From contig NZ_CP016634.1 in NCBI RefSeq assembly GCF_002741075.1, forward strand, positions 3,130,001-3,194,000: 64,000 nt of DNA, in the 5' to 3' direction. This stretch comes from Pseudomonas putida (GTDB lineage: Bacteria > Pseudomonadota > Gammaproteobacteria > Pseudomonadales > Pseudomonadaceae). Below, in pieces: positions 44,719-56,283 of this stretch. The translations under genes and the position numbers were made by a program. Positions within the stretch are counted from its first letter, which is position 1. Each line of letters begins with the position of its first letter. The notes beneath the pieces were generated by a model. The model did no database searches, was not told the origin of the DNA, and saw only the letters and a program-made list of their open reading frames with translations.

Positions 44719-46551
44719 TTGATACGTCCCCTCCTGTTGCTTTCACTCAGCCTCGCCATGAGCCTTCCCGCTGCCGCAACGGTGAGTGAAAGCCATGGTT
44801 ATGCGCAGTTCGGCACCCTCAAGTACCCAGCCACCTTCACCCATTTCGACTGGGTCAACCCGCAAGCGCCCAAGGGCGGCACATTGCGGGCCATGGCGTT
44901 CGGCACCTTCGATACGCTCAATCCCTACACCTTCAAGGGCTCAAGCCCGGTCACCACGCCGAACTTCCTGCAGTACGGGGTCAATGAGCTGAACGAGCCG
45001 CTGATGGTCGGCACCGGCCAGTACGACCCTTCCGGCGATGAGCCCACCTCCAGCTACGGCCTGATCGCCCGCTCGGTGGAGTACAGCGAGGACCGTAGCT
45101 GGGTGGTGTTCAACCTTCGCCCCGAGGCGCGCTTCCACGATGGCCGCCCCATCACGTCGGCAGATGTAGCGTTCTCCTACCGCACCCTGCTCAAGGAAGG
45201 CCATCCGATCTACCGCACCAACCTGCAGGAAGTGCAGCGCGTGGACATCCTCGGCCCACTGCGTATCCGCTTCGTCTTCAAGCGCGCCGGCAACCCGCTT
45301 TTGATCCTGCGCCTGGGCGAGATGCCGGTGCTGCCCAAGCACTACTGGAAAGACCGCAACTTCAAGGCCACCACCTTCGAGCCGCCCCTGGGCAGCGGCC
45401 CCTATCGCATCACCGAAGTCCAGCCCGGCCGACGCCTGGTGTTCGAGCGGGTGAAGAACTACTGGGGCAAGCACCTCGCCGTCAATCGCGGCAAGTACAA
45501 CTTCGACCGCGTCGAGTATGAGTTCTACCGCGATGCCACGGTCGCCTTCGAAGCCTTCAAGGCCGGCGAATTCGACATCTATATCGAGCACCAGGCCAAG
45601 AACTGGGCCAACGGCTACACCTTCCCAGCGGTACGCCGCGGCCAGGTGATCAAGGCGCAGATCCCGCACCGCATCCCGACGCAAACCCAGGGCCTGTTCA
45701 TGAACAGCCGCCGGGCCAACTTCAGCGACGCTCGGGTGCGCCAGGCCCTGGGCCTGATGCTCGACTTCGAGTGGACAAACCGCGCCCTGTTCAGCAGCGC
45801 CTACCGCCGCTCGACCAGCTACTACCCCAACAGCGAGTTCGCCGCCACCGGCCTGCCCAAGGGCAAGGAGTGGCTGCTGCTGGCGCCGTTCCGTGACGAA
45901 CTGCCACCCAAGCTGTTCACCGAACCCTACACGGTCAGCCACACCGACGGGCGCGGCATCAGCCGCCAGACCCTGCGCCAGGCCTTGGCGCTATTCGCCC
46001 AGGCCGGCTGGAAACTCAACGGCCAGCGCCTGGTCAACGCCAAGGGCCAGCAGTTCCGTATGGAGCTGCTGCTGGTCAACCCGAACCTCGAACGCATCCT
46101 CCAACCCTACGTGGAGAACCTCGCCAGCATGGGCATCGACGCGCACCTGCGCACGGTCGATCGCGCCCAGTACAAGCAGCGCCTGGACCAGTTCGACTTC
46201 GACATGATCCTCATGACCCTCAACCAGACCCTGAGCCCGGGTCTGGAGCAATGGCTGTATTTCCACTCGAGCCAAGCCTCGGTCAAAGGCAGCAAGAACT
46301 ACGCTGGAGTGAAGGACCCGGTGGTCGACCACCTGCTCGACACCCTGCTCGCCGCCCGCACCCGCGCCGACCAGGTCGCCGCCGCCCGCGCCCTGGACCG
46401 GGTGCTGTCGTGGCAGTACTACATGATTCCCAACTGGTATCTCGACAATCACCGCTTGGCCTACCGCAACCGGTTCGCCTTCGTCACCACACCGCCCTAC
46501 ACCCTGGGCCTGAACAGTTGGTGGCTCAAGACTTCGGAGAAAGCCCAATGA
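44719..46551 (+). CDS. Extracellular solute-binding protein, family 5 (YejA-like), first copy
   Basis: A 610-residue periplasmic binding protein that delivers peptide-type ligands to the YejBEF importer. A TTG at 44719 gives a full signal peptide with cleavage near LPAAATVSES; later ATGs would cut into it. The family signature RFHDGRPITSADVAFSYRTLL is present. It starts a tightly coupled operon: its TGA overlaps the ATG of the second binding protein. Confidence 0.88.
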   Translation: MIRPLLLLSLSLAMSLPAAATVSESHGYAQFGTLKYPATFTHFDWVNPQAPKGGTLRAMAFGTFDTLNPYTFKGSSPVTTPNFLQYGVNELNEPLMVGTGQYDPSGDEPTSSYGLIARSVEYSEDRSWVVFNLRPEARFHDGRPITSADVAFSYRTLLKEGHPIYRTNLQEVQRVDILGPLRIRFVFKRAGNPLLILRLGEMPVLPKHYWKDRNFKATTFEPPLGSGPYRITEVQPGRRLVFERVKNYWGKHLAVNRGKYNFDRVEYEFYRDATVAFEAFKAGEFDIYIEHQAKNWANGYTFPAVRRGQVIKAQIPHRIPTQTQGLFMNSRRANFSDARVRQALGLMLDFEWTNRALFSSAYRRSTSYYPNSEFAATGLPKGKEWLLLAPFRDELPPKLFTEPYTVSHTDGRGISRQTLRQALALFAQAGWKLNGQRLVNAKGQQFRMELLLVNPNLERILQPYVENLASMGIDAHLRTVDRAQYKQRLDQFDFDMILMTLNQTLSPGLEQWLYFHSSQASVKGSKNYAGVKDPVVDHLLDTLLAARTRADQVAAARALDRVLSWQYYMIPNWYLDNHRLAYRNRFAFVTTPPYTLGLNSWWLKTSEKAQ

Positions 46552-48395
46552 TGCCAACGCCCCCCTTGCGCCTGCTGGCCGGCAGCCTGTTGCTGGCCTG
46601 CCTGAGCCTCCCCGCGATGGCCGCGCCGCAACACGCCCTGACCCTGTACGATGAGCCGCCCAAGTACCCGGCGGACTTCAAGCACTTCGCCTACGTCAAC
46701 CCCGATGCGCCCAAGGGCGGCACCTTCCGCCAGTCCAGCTTCGGCGGCTTCGACAGCCTCAACCCGTTCATCAACAAAGGTGTGCCAGCCGATGATGTGG
46801 GCCTGATCTACGACACCCTGATGCGCCAGAGCCTGGACGAGCCCTTCACCGAGTACGGCCTGGTGGCCGAGAAGATAGAAAAGGCGCCCGACAACGGCTG
46901 GGTGCGTTTCTACCTGCGCCCCGAGGCGCGCTTCCACGACGGCCACCCAATGCGCGCCGACGACGTGGTGTTCACCTTCAATACGCTGATGAGCAAGGGC
47001 GCACCGCTGTACCGCGGCTACTACGCCGACGTCGCCGAAGTGGTGGCCGAAGACCCGCTGCGGGTGCTGTTCAAGTTCAAGCACAAGAACAACCGCGAAC
47101 TGCCGCTGATCCTCGGCCAGCTGCCGGTGCTGCCCAAGCACTGGTGGGAGGGGCGCGACTTCGACCGTGGCAACTTGGAGATCCCGCTGGGCAGCGGCCC
47201 TTACAAGGTCGCCGAGGTCAAGGCTGGGCGCTCCATCCGCTATGAGCGGGTCAAGGACTACTGGGCCAAGGACCTGCCCATCAACCGCGGCTTCTATAAC
47301 TTCGACGCCATGACCTACGACGCCTATCGCGACAACACCGTCGCCCTCGAGGCGCTCAAGGCCGGGCAGTTCGACTATTGGCTGGAGACCAGCGCGAAGA
47401 ACTGGGCCACCGCCTACGACATCCCGGCGGTGCGCGAAGGCCGGCTGATCCGAGAGCAGCTGGCCAACGGCAACCCCACCGGCATGCAGGGCTTCATCTT
47501 CAACCTGCGCCGCCCGGTGTTCCAGGACATACGAGTGCGTGAGGCGCTGAGCCTGCTGCTGGACTACGAGTGGACCAACAAGCAGCTGTTCAACGGCGCC
47601 TACACCCGTACCGGCAGCTACTTCGAGAACTCCGAGATGGCCGCCAGCGGCCTACCGGGGCCCGATGAGCTGAAAATCCTCGAACCCCTGCGCGGCAAGA
47701 TCCCCGAGCAGGTGTTCACCCAACCCTTCCGCAACCCGGTCAGCGATGGCAGCGGCATGATCCGCGACCAGCAACGCAAGGCCTACAAACTGCTCCAGGA
47801 CGCCGGCTGGAAGATCGTCGACGACAAGATGGTCGACGCCCAGGGCAAACCGGTGTCGCTCGAGTTTCTGCTGGCCCAGACCGAGTTCGAGCGCATCCTG
47901 CTGCCGTTCAAGCGCAACCTCGCCGACCTCGGCATCGAGCTGAACATCCGACGCGTCGACGTCTCCCAATACATCAACCGACTGCGCTCGCGCGACTTCG
48001 ACATGATCGTCGGTGGCTACCCACAATCGAGCTCGCCGGGCAACGAGCAGCGCGAGTACTGGACCAGCGCCGCCGCCGATAACCCTGGCAGCCGCAATTT
48101 CATCGGCCTGCGCGACCCGGCCATCGACCAACTGGTCGAGCAATTGATCAACGCCGACTCGCGCCAGAGCCTGATCGCCCACACCCGCGCCCTGGACCGT
48201 GTGCTGCTGTGGGGCTACTACGTGATCCCCAACTGGCACATCAAGACCTGGCGCGTGGCTTACTGGAACAACATCGGCCACCCCAAGGTGTCCCCCAAGT
48301 ACGACATCGGCATCAACACCTGGTGGATCAAACCCGGCCTGAAGCCGGCCGAGGCCCAGGCCGAAGAAGCGGCAGCCACGCAAGAGGCGAACTGA
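46548..48395 (+). CDS. Extracellular solute-binding protein, family 5 (YejA-like), second copy
   Basis: A 615-residue periplasmic protein, clearly similar to the preceding gene product along its length ([22 protein letters not shown] against the same region there, and [21 protein letters not shown]). The signal peptide ends near LPAMAAPQ. Two paralogous binding proteins before one set of permeases suggest a widened peptide or microcin range. The C-terminal acidic tail ([14 protein letters not shown]) is unusual. The permease gene follows after 1 bp. Confidence 0.88.
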   Translation: MMPTPPLRLLAGSLLLACLSLPAMAAPQHALTLYDEPPKYPADFKHFAYVNPDAPKGGTFRQSSFGGFDSLNPFINKGVPADDVGLIYDTLMRQSLDEPFTEYGLVAEKIEKAPDNGWVRFYLRPEARFHDGHPMRADDVVFTFNTLMSKGAPLYRGYYADVAEVVAEDPLRVLFKFKHKNNRELPLILGQLPVLPKHWWEGRDFDRGNLEIPLGSGPYKVAEVKAGRSIRYERVKDYWAKDLPINRGFYNFDAMTYDAYRDNTVALEALKAGQFDYWLETSAKNWATAYDIPAVREGRLIREQLANGNPTGMQGFIFNLRRPVFQDIRVREALSLLLDYEWTNKQLFNGAYTRTGSYFENSEMAASGLPGPDELKILEPLRGKIPEQVFTQPFRNPVSDGSGMIRDQQRKAYKLLQDAGWKIVDDKMVDAQGKPVSLEFLLAQTEFERILLPFKRNLADLGIELNIRRVDVSQYINRLRSRDFDMIVGGYPQSSSPGNEQREYWTSAAADNPGSRNFIGLRDPAIDQLVEQLINADSRQSLIAHTRALDRVLLWGYYVIPNWHIKTWRVAYWNNIGHPKVSPKYDIGINTWWIKPGLKPAEAQAEEAAATQEAN

Positions 48396-48396
48396 C

Positions 48397-49470
48397 ATGC
48401 TGGCCTACATCCTGCGTCGCCTGCTGCTGATCATCCCGACCCTGTTCGGCATCCTGATCATCAACTTCATCATCGTCCAGGCTGCCCCCGGCGGCCCGGT
48501 GGAACAGATGATCGCCAAGCTCGAAGGCTTCGAAGGCGCCACCAGCCGCATCGCCGGCGGCGGTGCCGAAGTCTCGGTGGCCGGCTCCAACTACCGCGGC
48601 GCCCAGGGCCTGGACCCAGCCCTGATCGCCGAGATCGAACGCATGTACGGCTTCGACAAGTCGGCGCCCGAGCGCCTGTGGATCATGATCAAGAACTACG
48701 CCAGGCTGGATTTTGGCGAGAGCTTCTTCCGCGACGCCAAGGTCATCGACCTGATCGCCGAGAAGATGCCCGTGTCCATCTCCCTGGGGCTATGGAGCAC
48801 GCTGATCATGTACCTGGTGTCGATCCCGCTGGGGATCGCCAAGGCCGTGCGCCATGGCAGCCACTTCGATGTCTGGACCAGCTCGGCGATCATCGTCGGC
48901 TACGCCATCCCCGCGTTCCTGTTCGCCATCCTGCTGATCGTGCTGTTCGCCGGCGGCAGCTACTTCGACTGGTTCCCCCTGCGCGGGCTGACCTCCAACA
49001 ACTTCGACGAGCTCTCCACCAGCGGCAAGATCCTCGACTACTTCTGGCACCTGGTGCTGCCGATCACCGCGCTGGTCATCGGCAACTTCGCCACCATGAC
49101 CCTGCTGACCAAGAACAGCTTCCTCGACGAGATCAACAAGCAATACGTGGTCACCGCCAAGGCCAAGGGCCTGAGCCGCTCGCGGGTGCTGTACGGGCAT
49201 GTGTTCCGCAACGCCATGCTGCTGGTGATCGCAGGCTTCCCCTCGGCGTTCATCGGCATCTTCTTCACAGGCTCCCTGCTCATCGAGGTGATCTTCTCCC
49301 TCGACGGCCTAGGCCTGATGAGCTTCGAGGCGGCGATCAACCGCGACTACCCGGTGGTCTTCGGCACCCTGTTCATCTTCACCCTGCTGGGGCTGGTGGT
49401 GAAGCTGATCGGCGACCTGACCTACACCCTGGTCGACCCCCGCATCGACTTCGCCAGCCGGGAGCATTGA
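48397..49470 (+). CDS. yejB: Peptide/microcin C-type ABC transporter permease YejB
   Basis: A 357-residue inner-membrane subunit with about six helices. The start [24 protein letters not shown] is typical of YejB, and the long periplasmic loop before the permease core (residues about 45-95) is specific to the Yej branch. The coupling EAA-like loop lies near [22 protein letters not shown]. It partners with YejE and the fused ATPase YejF. Confidence 0.93.
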   Translation: MLAYILRRLLLIIPTLFGILIINFIIVQAAPGGPVEQMIAKLEGFEGATSRIAGGGAEVSVAGSNYRGAQGLDPALIAEIERMYGFDKSAPERLWIMIKNYARLDFGESFFRDAKVIDLIAEKMPVSISLGLWSTLIMYLVSIPLGIAKAVRHGSHFDVWTSSAIIVGYAIPAFLFAILLIVLFAGGSYFDWFPLRGLTSNNFDELSTSGKILDYFWHLVLPITALVIGNFATMTLLTKNSFLDEINKQYVVTAKAKGLSRSRVLYGHVFRNAMLLVIAGFPSAFIGIFFTGSLLIEVIFSLDGLGLMSFEAAINRDYPVVFGTLFIFTLLGLVVKLIGDLTYTLVDPRIDFASREH

Positions 49471-49471
49471 C

Positions 49472-50491
49472 ATGGCACTCTCCCCCCTCAATCGTCGGCG
49501 CTTCGAGCGCTTCAAGGCCAACCGCCGCGGCTGGTGGTCGCTGTGGATATTCATCGTGCTGTTCGGGCTGAGCCTGGGCGCCGAGCTGATCGCCAACGAC
49601 AAACCCATCGCCGTGCGCTACGAAGGCCAGTGGTACTTCCCCGCCTTCAAGCGCTACCCGGAGACCACCTTCGGCGGCGAATTCCCCCTGGAAGCCAACT
49701 ACAAAAGCCCCTACATCCGCGAACTGCTCGCGGCCAAGGACAGCTGGGTGCTGTGGGCGCCGATCCCGTTCAGCTACCAGAGCATCAACTATGACCTCAA
49801 AGTCCCGGCCCCGGCACCACCCTCGGCGGACAACTGGTTGGGGACCGACGACCAGGGCCGCGATGTGATGGCCCGGGTCATCTACGGCTTCCGCGTCTCG
49901 GTGCTGTTCGCCCTGACCCTGACCGTGCTCAGTTCCATCGTCGGCGTCATCGCCGGCGCCCTGCAGGGTTTCTACGGCGGATGGGTGGACCTGGCCGGTC
50001 AGCGCTTCCTGGAGATCTGGTCGGGCCTGCCGGTGCTGTACCTGTTGATCATCCTCGCCAGTTTCGTGCAGCCCAACTTCTGGTGGCTGCTGGGCATCAT
50101 GTTGCTGTTCTCGTGGATGAGCCTGGTGGACGTGGTGCGCGCCGAGTTCCTGCGCGGGCGCAACCTCGAATACGTGCGCGCTGCCCGCGCCCTGGGCATG
50201 CGCGACGGCCCGATCATGTTCCGGCACATCCTGCCCAACGCCATGATCTCCACCATGACCTTCATGCCCTTCATCCTCACCGGCGCCATCGGCACCCTCA
50301 CCGCCCTGGACTTCCTCGGCTTCGGCCTGCCACCGGGCGCGCCGTCGCTCGGTGAGCTGGTGGCCCAGGGCAAGTCCAACCTGCAGGCGCCATGGCTCGG
50401 CATCAGTGCCTTCGCCGTGCTGGCGATCATGCTGAGCCTTCTGGTGTTCATCGGCGAATCCGCCCGCGATGCCTTCGACCCGAGGAAATGA
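49472..50491 (+). CDS. yejE: Peptide/microcin C-type ABC transporter permease YejE
   Basis: A 339-residue permease with an N-terminal cytoplasmic and transmembrane segment (NRRGWWSLWIFIVLFGLSLGAEL), then a large periplasmic region, LGTDDQGRDVMARVIYGFRVS, and five core helices. The EAA-type coupling loop is AARALGMRDGPIMFRHILPNAM. It is separated from yejB by one base and from yejF by one base. Confidence 0.93.
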   Translation: MALSPLNRRRFERFKANRRGWWSLWIFIVLFGLSLGAELIANDKPIAVRYEGQWYFPAFKRYPETTFGGEFPLEANYKSPYIRELLAAKDSWVLWAPIPFSYQSINYDLKVPAPAPPSADNWLGTDDQGRDVMARVIYGFRVSVLFALTLTVLSSIVGVIAGALQGFYGGWVDLAGQRFLEIWSGLPVLYLLIILASFVQPNFWWLLGIMLLFSWMSLVDVVRAEFLRGRNLEYVRAARALGMRDGPIMFRHILPNAMISTMTFMPFILTGAIGTLTALDFLGFGLPPGAPSLGELVAQGKSNLQAPWLGISAFAVLAIMLSLLVFIGESARDAFDPRK

Positions 50492-50492
50492 C

Positions 50493-52091
<1,599 letters not shown>

Positions 52092-52132
52092 CGGTTGTAC
52101 TGGGGCAGGAGGTGTCCCAGTTGTACAGGGTT

Positions 52133-52161
52133 TTGGTGCGTTTTACTGCAAGGTGTAAATT
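52133..52161 (+). promoter_or_regulatory. Candidate promoter for the DUF2846 lipoprotein
   Basis: TTGGTG (52133-52138) and TAAATT (52156-52161) are separated by 17 bp, 40 bp before the ATG at 52202. Confidence 0.45.
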
Positions 52162-52201
52162 AATAGCAAAACGCCACGTTACTGCATGTTAAGGACGACC
52201 C

Positions 52202-52708
52202 ATGCCGCGCTTGCCCATTGCCATTTTTGTCACCCTTTCGTTATTTCTGAGTGCATGTACCACCTTGCACAAAGGCGTAGAGTTTTCGGAGGTAGCCACT
52301 TCGAGAAATGACGCCGCACTGGTCTATCTCTACCGCTCCGGAGTTGCCCCCTTCTGGCGCAGTCCAACACTGGTCATCGACGGTACAGACATCAGCGAGG
52401 TGAAGAACACTTCCTTCACCTACTTCTACCTCACGGAAGGTAAGCACACGATCGCCACACGCTGGGCATTGGATCTGTACCCGCTGAATGTCGAAGGCAG
52501 TATGGAAGTTAAAAACGGGCAGACGTATTTTCTGAAACTGGGCGGGGGAATGTTGATGTCCCCAGGGCTAGGACAAGCTGCCCTCGTCACCAGTATTTCC
52601 TCCAACCTCGGCCAGGTCGACCGCCTGACGGCCCTTCGTGAAATGAAGAGCTGCATGTACATGCCCAACGCACTTGAGCAGCCTTCGCTGACGGCTTACA
52701 GCAATTAA
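52202..52708 (+). CDS. DUF2846-type putative lipoprotein
   Basis: A 168-residue protein with signal and lipobox LFLSACTT (Cys19). The mature part has the DUF2846 pattern: AALVYLYRSG, then TLVIDGTDISEVKNTSFTYFYLTEGKHTIATRW, then NGQTYFLKLGGG. Such proteins are periplasmic or outer-membrane lipoproteins of unknown role in stress responses. It is alone and read away from yejF. Confidence 0.75.
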   Translation: MPRLPIAIFVTLSLFLSACTTLHKGVEFSEVATSRNDAALVYLYRSGVAPFWRSPTLVIDGTDISEVKNTSFTYFYLTEGKHTIATRWALDLYPLNVEGSMEVKNGQTYFLKLGGGMLMSPGLGQAALVTSISSNLGQVDRLTALREMKSCMYMPNALEQPSLTAYSN

Positions 52709-52751
52709 TTTTATATAAACCGGATCAATCCGAGATGAGGGCGCAACGCAT

Positions 52752-52961
52752 CTGTGAATGGCCGCTTTGGATCGATAGCTGCCGGTTGCGAGTGGCTGCA
52801 ACCGACCCAAAGCAGACCCTCGTCTACGTCTTAAAAGTGGGAGAGCAAACGGCTGGCCACCAAAAGAAGGAGTCAAACCGGCCGTAGGCAACCGGCTGAA
52901 ATCGGCCAGAAGCCTGAATCGCCCGTAGTTTCGTAGGCACCTAGGGATGTCCATTCACAGC
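52752..52961. repeat. 210-bp palindromic element with terminal inverted repeats
   Basis: CTGTGAATGG at 52752-52761 is the exact inverted copy of CCATTCACAG at 52952-52961, and the next two bases match in one of two. Inside, GCCGGTTGC and GCAACCGGC form further inverted pairs, and the region has short local stems. It carries no open frame of note. It could be a miniature inverted-repeat element or a structured intergenic relic; the terminal match is only about 11 bp, so both remain open. Confidence 0.5.
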
Positions 52962-53080
52962 CTTTTGAACACGTTCGCCGAGGTGTCGTGTAACAGCACA
53001 GGACGGTAGATGGGGTGGGTTCCAGGTCCTACACAACACCTTTAAGTTACATCCCCAAAAATTTGTGCGCACGATAGTAG

Positions 53081-53095
53081 TGTTACGTTATCACA
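53081..53095 (+). promoter_or_regulatory. Zur-box-like site before the TonB receptor gene
   Basis: TGTTACGTTATCACA agrees at 11 of 15 positions with the gamma-proteobacterial Zur pattern TGTTATAATATAACA as I remember it. It lies 220 bp before the receptor start. A weaker related sequence (TGCAACGTTATAGCG, 53282-53296) sits just before the gene. This is a reading of pattern, not a measured site. Confidence 0.45.
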
Positions 53096-53315
53096 TTCGA
53101 TACCATGCGTAGCCGTTTGATGAAACTCTCTTCATCAAGATTCAGTCAGGTCTGACGCGAGCTAGGCCGCTTGCATCGGGCGTCTGCGTAAACAGTGCGG
53201 CCTGTGTCGCTTGGTTCAGACAGCACAGGCCAATCAACTCACGGATGGGCAGGTAAGTACCCAGGTCAGGATGGGCATAAATGCAACGTTATAGCGTGAT
53301 AGATGGAGACTTTAC

Positions 53316-55406
53316 GTGAACCCTCGTGCCCCACTTCTGGCAGGCCTGACCTTAGGCTTGTTCGGCCAGCCGATTTCAGCGGCGGAACCCTTGTTGCTGA
53401 ACGAAACCTCGATCACCGATGCCTACCTCGAAGAGCGCGCCGACGGGCCGGTGCAAGGCTATCGTGCCAACCGCTCGGCCACGGCGACCCGAACCGATAC
53501 CGACATTCGCGACACGCCGCAGAGCATCGACGTGGTGCCTGCGCAGGTAATCAAGGACCTCAACACCACCCGCATCGACCGCGCCTTGGACTTTGCCGGT
53601 GGGGTATCGCGGCAGAACAACTTCGGCGGCCTGACCTTCCTCAACTACAGCGTGCGCGGTTTTACCACCGGCGAGCTGTACAAGAACGGTTTCGCCATCA
53701 ACCGCGGCAGCTACAGCGCGCCCGACACCTCCAACATCGAGCGCATCGAAGTGCTCAAAGGCCCTGCTGCCAGCCTCTACGGCCGTGGCGACCCTGGCGG
53801 GCTGGTCAACATCGTTACCAAGCGCCCTCAGGCTGAAGCCTTCAGCACCCTTACCCTCAGCGCAGGCAGCTGGGACCGCTACCGCACTGCCCTGGATGCC
53901 AACTCGCCGCTGGACAGCGAAGGCAATCTGCTGGGTCGGATCAACCTGGCGGTCGAGGACAACGACAGCTTCCGTGATTATGTCGGCAGCGAACGCCGTA
54001 TCGTCAGTCCCTCCCTGACCTGGCAACTGTCGCCCGACACCCGGCTGATGATCGACACCGAGTTTTCCCGCACTGAGTCGGTGTTCGACCGCGGCATTCC
54101 GGCAGTTAATGGCGAAATGGGCTCGGTCAAGCGCTCGACCTTCCTTGGCGAGCCGAATGACGGCGAGATCCGCAACGACAATCAGACCCTCGACGTCGCA
54201 CTGGAACACGTGCTCAACGACAACTGGAAGTTGCGTCTGGCCAACCACTACACCCAGGGGACACTCAAGGGCAACAGCTCCGAACCCCAGGCCCTGTTCG
54301 GCACCACAATCACGCGTTTCTATCGTGAACGCGACTTCGAATGGAACGACAGCATCACCCAAGCCGAGCTGCACGGCCTGTTTGAGTTGGGCGGCTGGCA
54401 GCATCAGACCCTGGTCGGGCTGGAGTACGAAAACTACCGCAACAGCCAGAAGTACCCACAGAGTGCCACCTCCGCAGGGTATGGGCTGGACATCTACAAC
54501 CCGATCTACGGCAAGCCGAAGCCAGCCATCACCCGACCCAACGACTTCTTCGAGCACACCGAAAGCTATGCGCTCAACCTGCAAGACCAGATCGCATTCA
54601 CCGAGCGCCTTCGCGGGTTGCTGGGCGTTCGCCTGGAGCGCTTCGAACAGACCTCGCAAAACCGCGCCACCGGCGTCAGCAACAGCCAGGAAAAGGACGT
54701 CGCCACACCGCGCATTGGGATTTTGTACCAACTAACCCCGCAAGTCGGTGTGTTCGCCAACGCATCCACCTCGTTCAAACCCAACACCATCGGCACCCAG
54801 GGCCAGGTGTACAAACCTGAAAAAGGTCTGGGTTACGAGACCGGGATCAAGCTCGACCTGCTCGATAGCCGCGTGGGTGCAACCCTCGCCCTGTTCCACA
54901 TCGATAAGGAGAACGTCATCACCACCGATGCCCTTGGCGAGAGCGTGGCGGCCGGCGAGGCGCGCAGCCAAGGCCTGGACCTGCAGCTAAGCGGCCAGCT
55001 CACCGACGCGCTGCGGGTGATCGGCGCCTATGCCTATATCGACGCCGAGGTCACCAAGGGTGACGCGACCCTACCCAAGGGTAGCGACCTGCTGGGCATC
55101 GCCCGCAACAGCGGCAGCCTGATGGGCGTTTATGAATTCCAGGACGGCGCCTTGCGCGGCTCGGACGTGGGCGCTGCGGTGAACTACGTCGGCGAGCGCT
55201 CCGGCCAGGCCGGCAGCGAATTCACCCTGGACGCCTACAGCACGGTCGACCTGCTAGCGCACTACAAGGCCAGCGAACAGGTCACCGTCGGCCTGAACCT
55301 CAACAACCTGTTCGACCGCAAGTACTACGAACGCTCGTACAACAGCTCCTGGGTGCTACCCGGTGAGCCGCGCAACTTCAGTGTGAGCCTGACCCTGAGT
55401 CTTTGA
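53316..55406 (+). CDS. TonB-dependent outer-membrane receptor
   Basis: A 696-residue protein. The signal peptide ends near FGQPISAAEP. A TonB-box-like segment (ETSITDAYL) precedes the plug domain, which contains the typical DTPQSIDVVPAQVIKDL and IERIEVLKGPAASLYGRGDPGG. The 22-strand barrel ends in the aromatic-rich FSVSLTLSL. It starts with a GTG preceded by GGAGA. Its overall family is that of ferric-siderophore receptors. Here a metal or metallophore other than iron is likely, because it sits with the zinc-type genes behind a Zur-like box. Confidence 0.88.
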   Translation: MNPRAPLLAGLTLGLFGQPISAAEPLLLNETSITDAYLEERADGPVQGYRANRSATATRTDTDIRDTPQSIDVVPAQVIKDLNTTRIDRALDFAGGVSRQNNFGGLTFLNYSVRGFTTGELYKNGFAINRGSYSAPDTSNIERIEVLKGPAASLYGRGDPGGLVNIVTKRPQAEAFSTLTLSAGSWDRYRTALDANSPLDSEGNLLGRINLAVEDNDSFRDYVGSERRIVSPSLTWQLSPDTRLMIDTEFSRTESVFDRGIPAVNGEMGSVKRSTFLGEPNDGEIRNDNQTLDVALEHVLNDNWKLRLANHYTQGTLKGNSSEPQALFGTTITRFYRERDFEWNDSITQAELHGLFELGGWQHQTLVGLEYENYRNSQKYPQSATSAGYGLDIYNPIYGKPKPAITRPNDFFEHTESYALNLQDQIAFTERLRGLLGVRLERFEQTSQNRATGVSNSQEKDVATPRIGILYQLTPQVGVFANASTSFKPNTIGTQGQVYKPEKGLGYETGIKLDLLDSRVGATLALFHIDKENVITTDALGESVAAGEARSQGLDLQLSGQLTDALRVIGAYAYIDAEVTKGDATLPKGSDLLGIARNSGSLMGVYEFQDGALRGSDVGAAVNYVGERSGQAGSEFTLDAYSTVDLLAHYKASEQVTVGLNLNNLFDRKYYERSYNSSWVLPGEPRNFSVSLTLSL

Positions 55407-55420
55407 GCTGAGGAACTATT

Positions 55421-56143
55421 ATGCATCCATCGTTGAAAGTGGCCACTCTGGTGGCCATGGTGATCAGCACCAACGCCAGTGCCCACGGCCTGTGGACCGA
55501 GGAGCGACGCGGCAACATCGAGGCCGTGTACGGCCACGGTGCCGAGGACAGCGCCTACAAGGCGGAGAAGATCAAGCGCGCCTGGGCATTCGACGCAGCC
55601 GGGGAAATGGTCCCGGTCACCGTCGAACGCCTGGCGGATCATGCGGTCCTGCAACCGCTCACCCCACCTGCGGCACTTGCAGTGCTGCTGGACAACGGGC
55701 CTTGGTCGCAGCGCCCGAACAAGCAATGGGTCAATCAGGACCGCACCCAGGTCAAGGATGCGATCGCCTCCACCCACAGCTTCAAATACAGCCTGGCCAT
55801 TTACCAGAGCGGTGCCCGCCTGCCAAAACTGGACATGCTGCGTTTGGCGATCGTCCCCCTGAGCGACCCGCTGCAAGTTGGGCCAGGCAAGACACTGGAA
55901 GTGCAGGTGCTGCTCGACGGCAAACCGGCTGCGAATATACCGTTGCAAGGGGATTACCGAGGCTCGCCTCACCAGGTCAGCGCCACCACCGACAAGCAAG
56001 GCAAGGCACGCATCACCGTACGCAACGAGGGCCTCAACATCATCGCGGCGCAGGCCACCCTGCCACTGGCAGAAGGCGGACCTGTAGCCCAGCAGAGTCT
56101 GTTCAGTTCGCTCACATTCCTGGGTGAGCCGCACCACGAGTAA
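55421..56143 (+). CDS. DUF4198-type periplasmic metal-related protein
   Basis: A 240-residue secreted protein with signal peptide ending near NASAHGLW. The sequence keeps the DUF4198 (NikM-like) features AHxxW at the mature start, a repeated beta sandwich and the C-terminal GKARITVRNEGLNIIAA. Such proteins occur with TonB receptors and metal importers, where they may receive metal in the periplasm. It lies 14 bp after the receptor gene and so belongs to the same transcript. Confidence 0.78.
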   Translation: MHPSLKVATLVAMVISTNASAHGLWTEERRGNIEAVYGHGAEDSAYKAEKIKRAWAFDAAGEMVPVTVERLADHAVLQPLTPPAALAVLLDNGPWSQRPNKQWVNQDRTQVKDAIASTHSFKYSLAIYQSGARLPKLDMLRLAIVPLSDPLQVGPGKTLEVQVLLDGKPAANIPLQGDYRGSPHQVSATTDKQGKARITVRNEGLNIIAAQATLPLAEGGPVAQQSLFSSLTFLGEPHHE

Positions 56144-56153
56144 CTTTTGCGTC

Positions 56154-56179
56154 GTGCCTCGGCATGTCGGCCGAGGCAC
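56154..56179 (+). terminator. Hairpin after the DUF4198 gene
   Basis: GTGCCTCGGC (56154-56163) pairs perfectly with GCCGAGGCAC (56170-56179) around a 6-nt loop. No T run follows, so it may attenuate rather than end the transcript. Confidence 0.5.
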
Positions 56180-56283
56180 GGCAGACACTTCCCGCCAGAA
56201 GACCAACGGTCGACCCAGCCGTTAGACGCCGCCTCGCTCGGCAACTACCCTGAATTCCTCGGCATTCCTTAAAGGAGTACGGA

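Noticed and set aside
53303..53836. A 177-codon frame that starts at an ATG just before the TonB receptor
   Set aside because: It runs out of frame with the receptor, is arginine-rich shadow sequence, and the GTG at 53316 has the better ribosome site.
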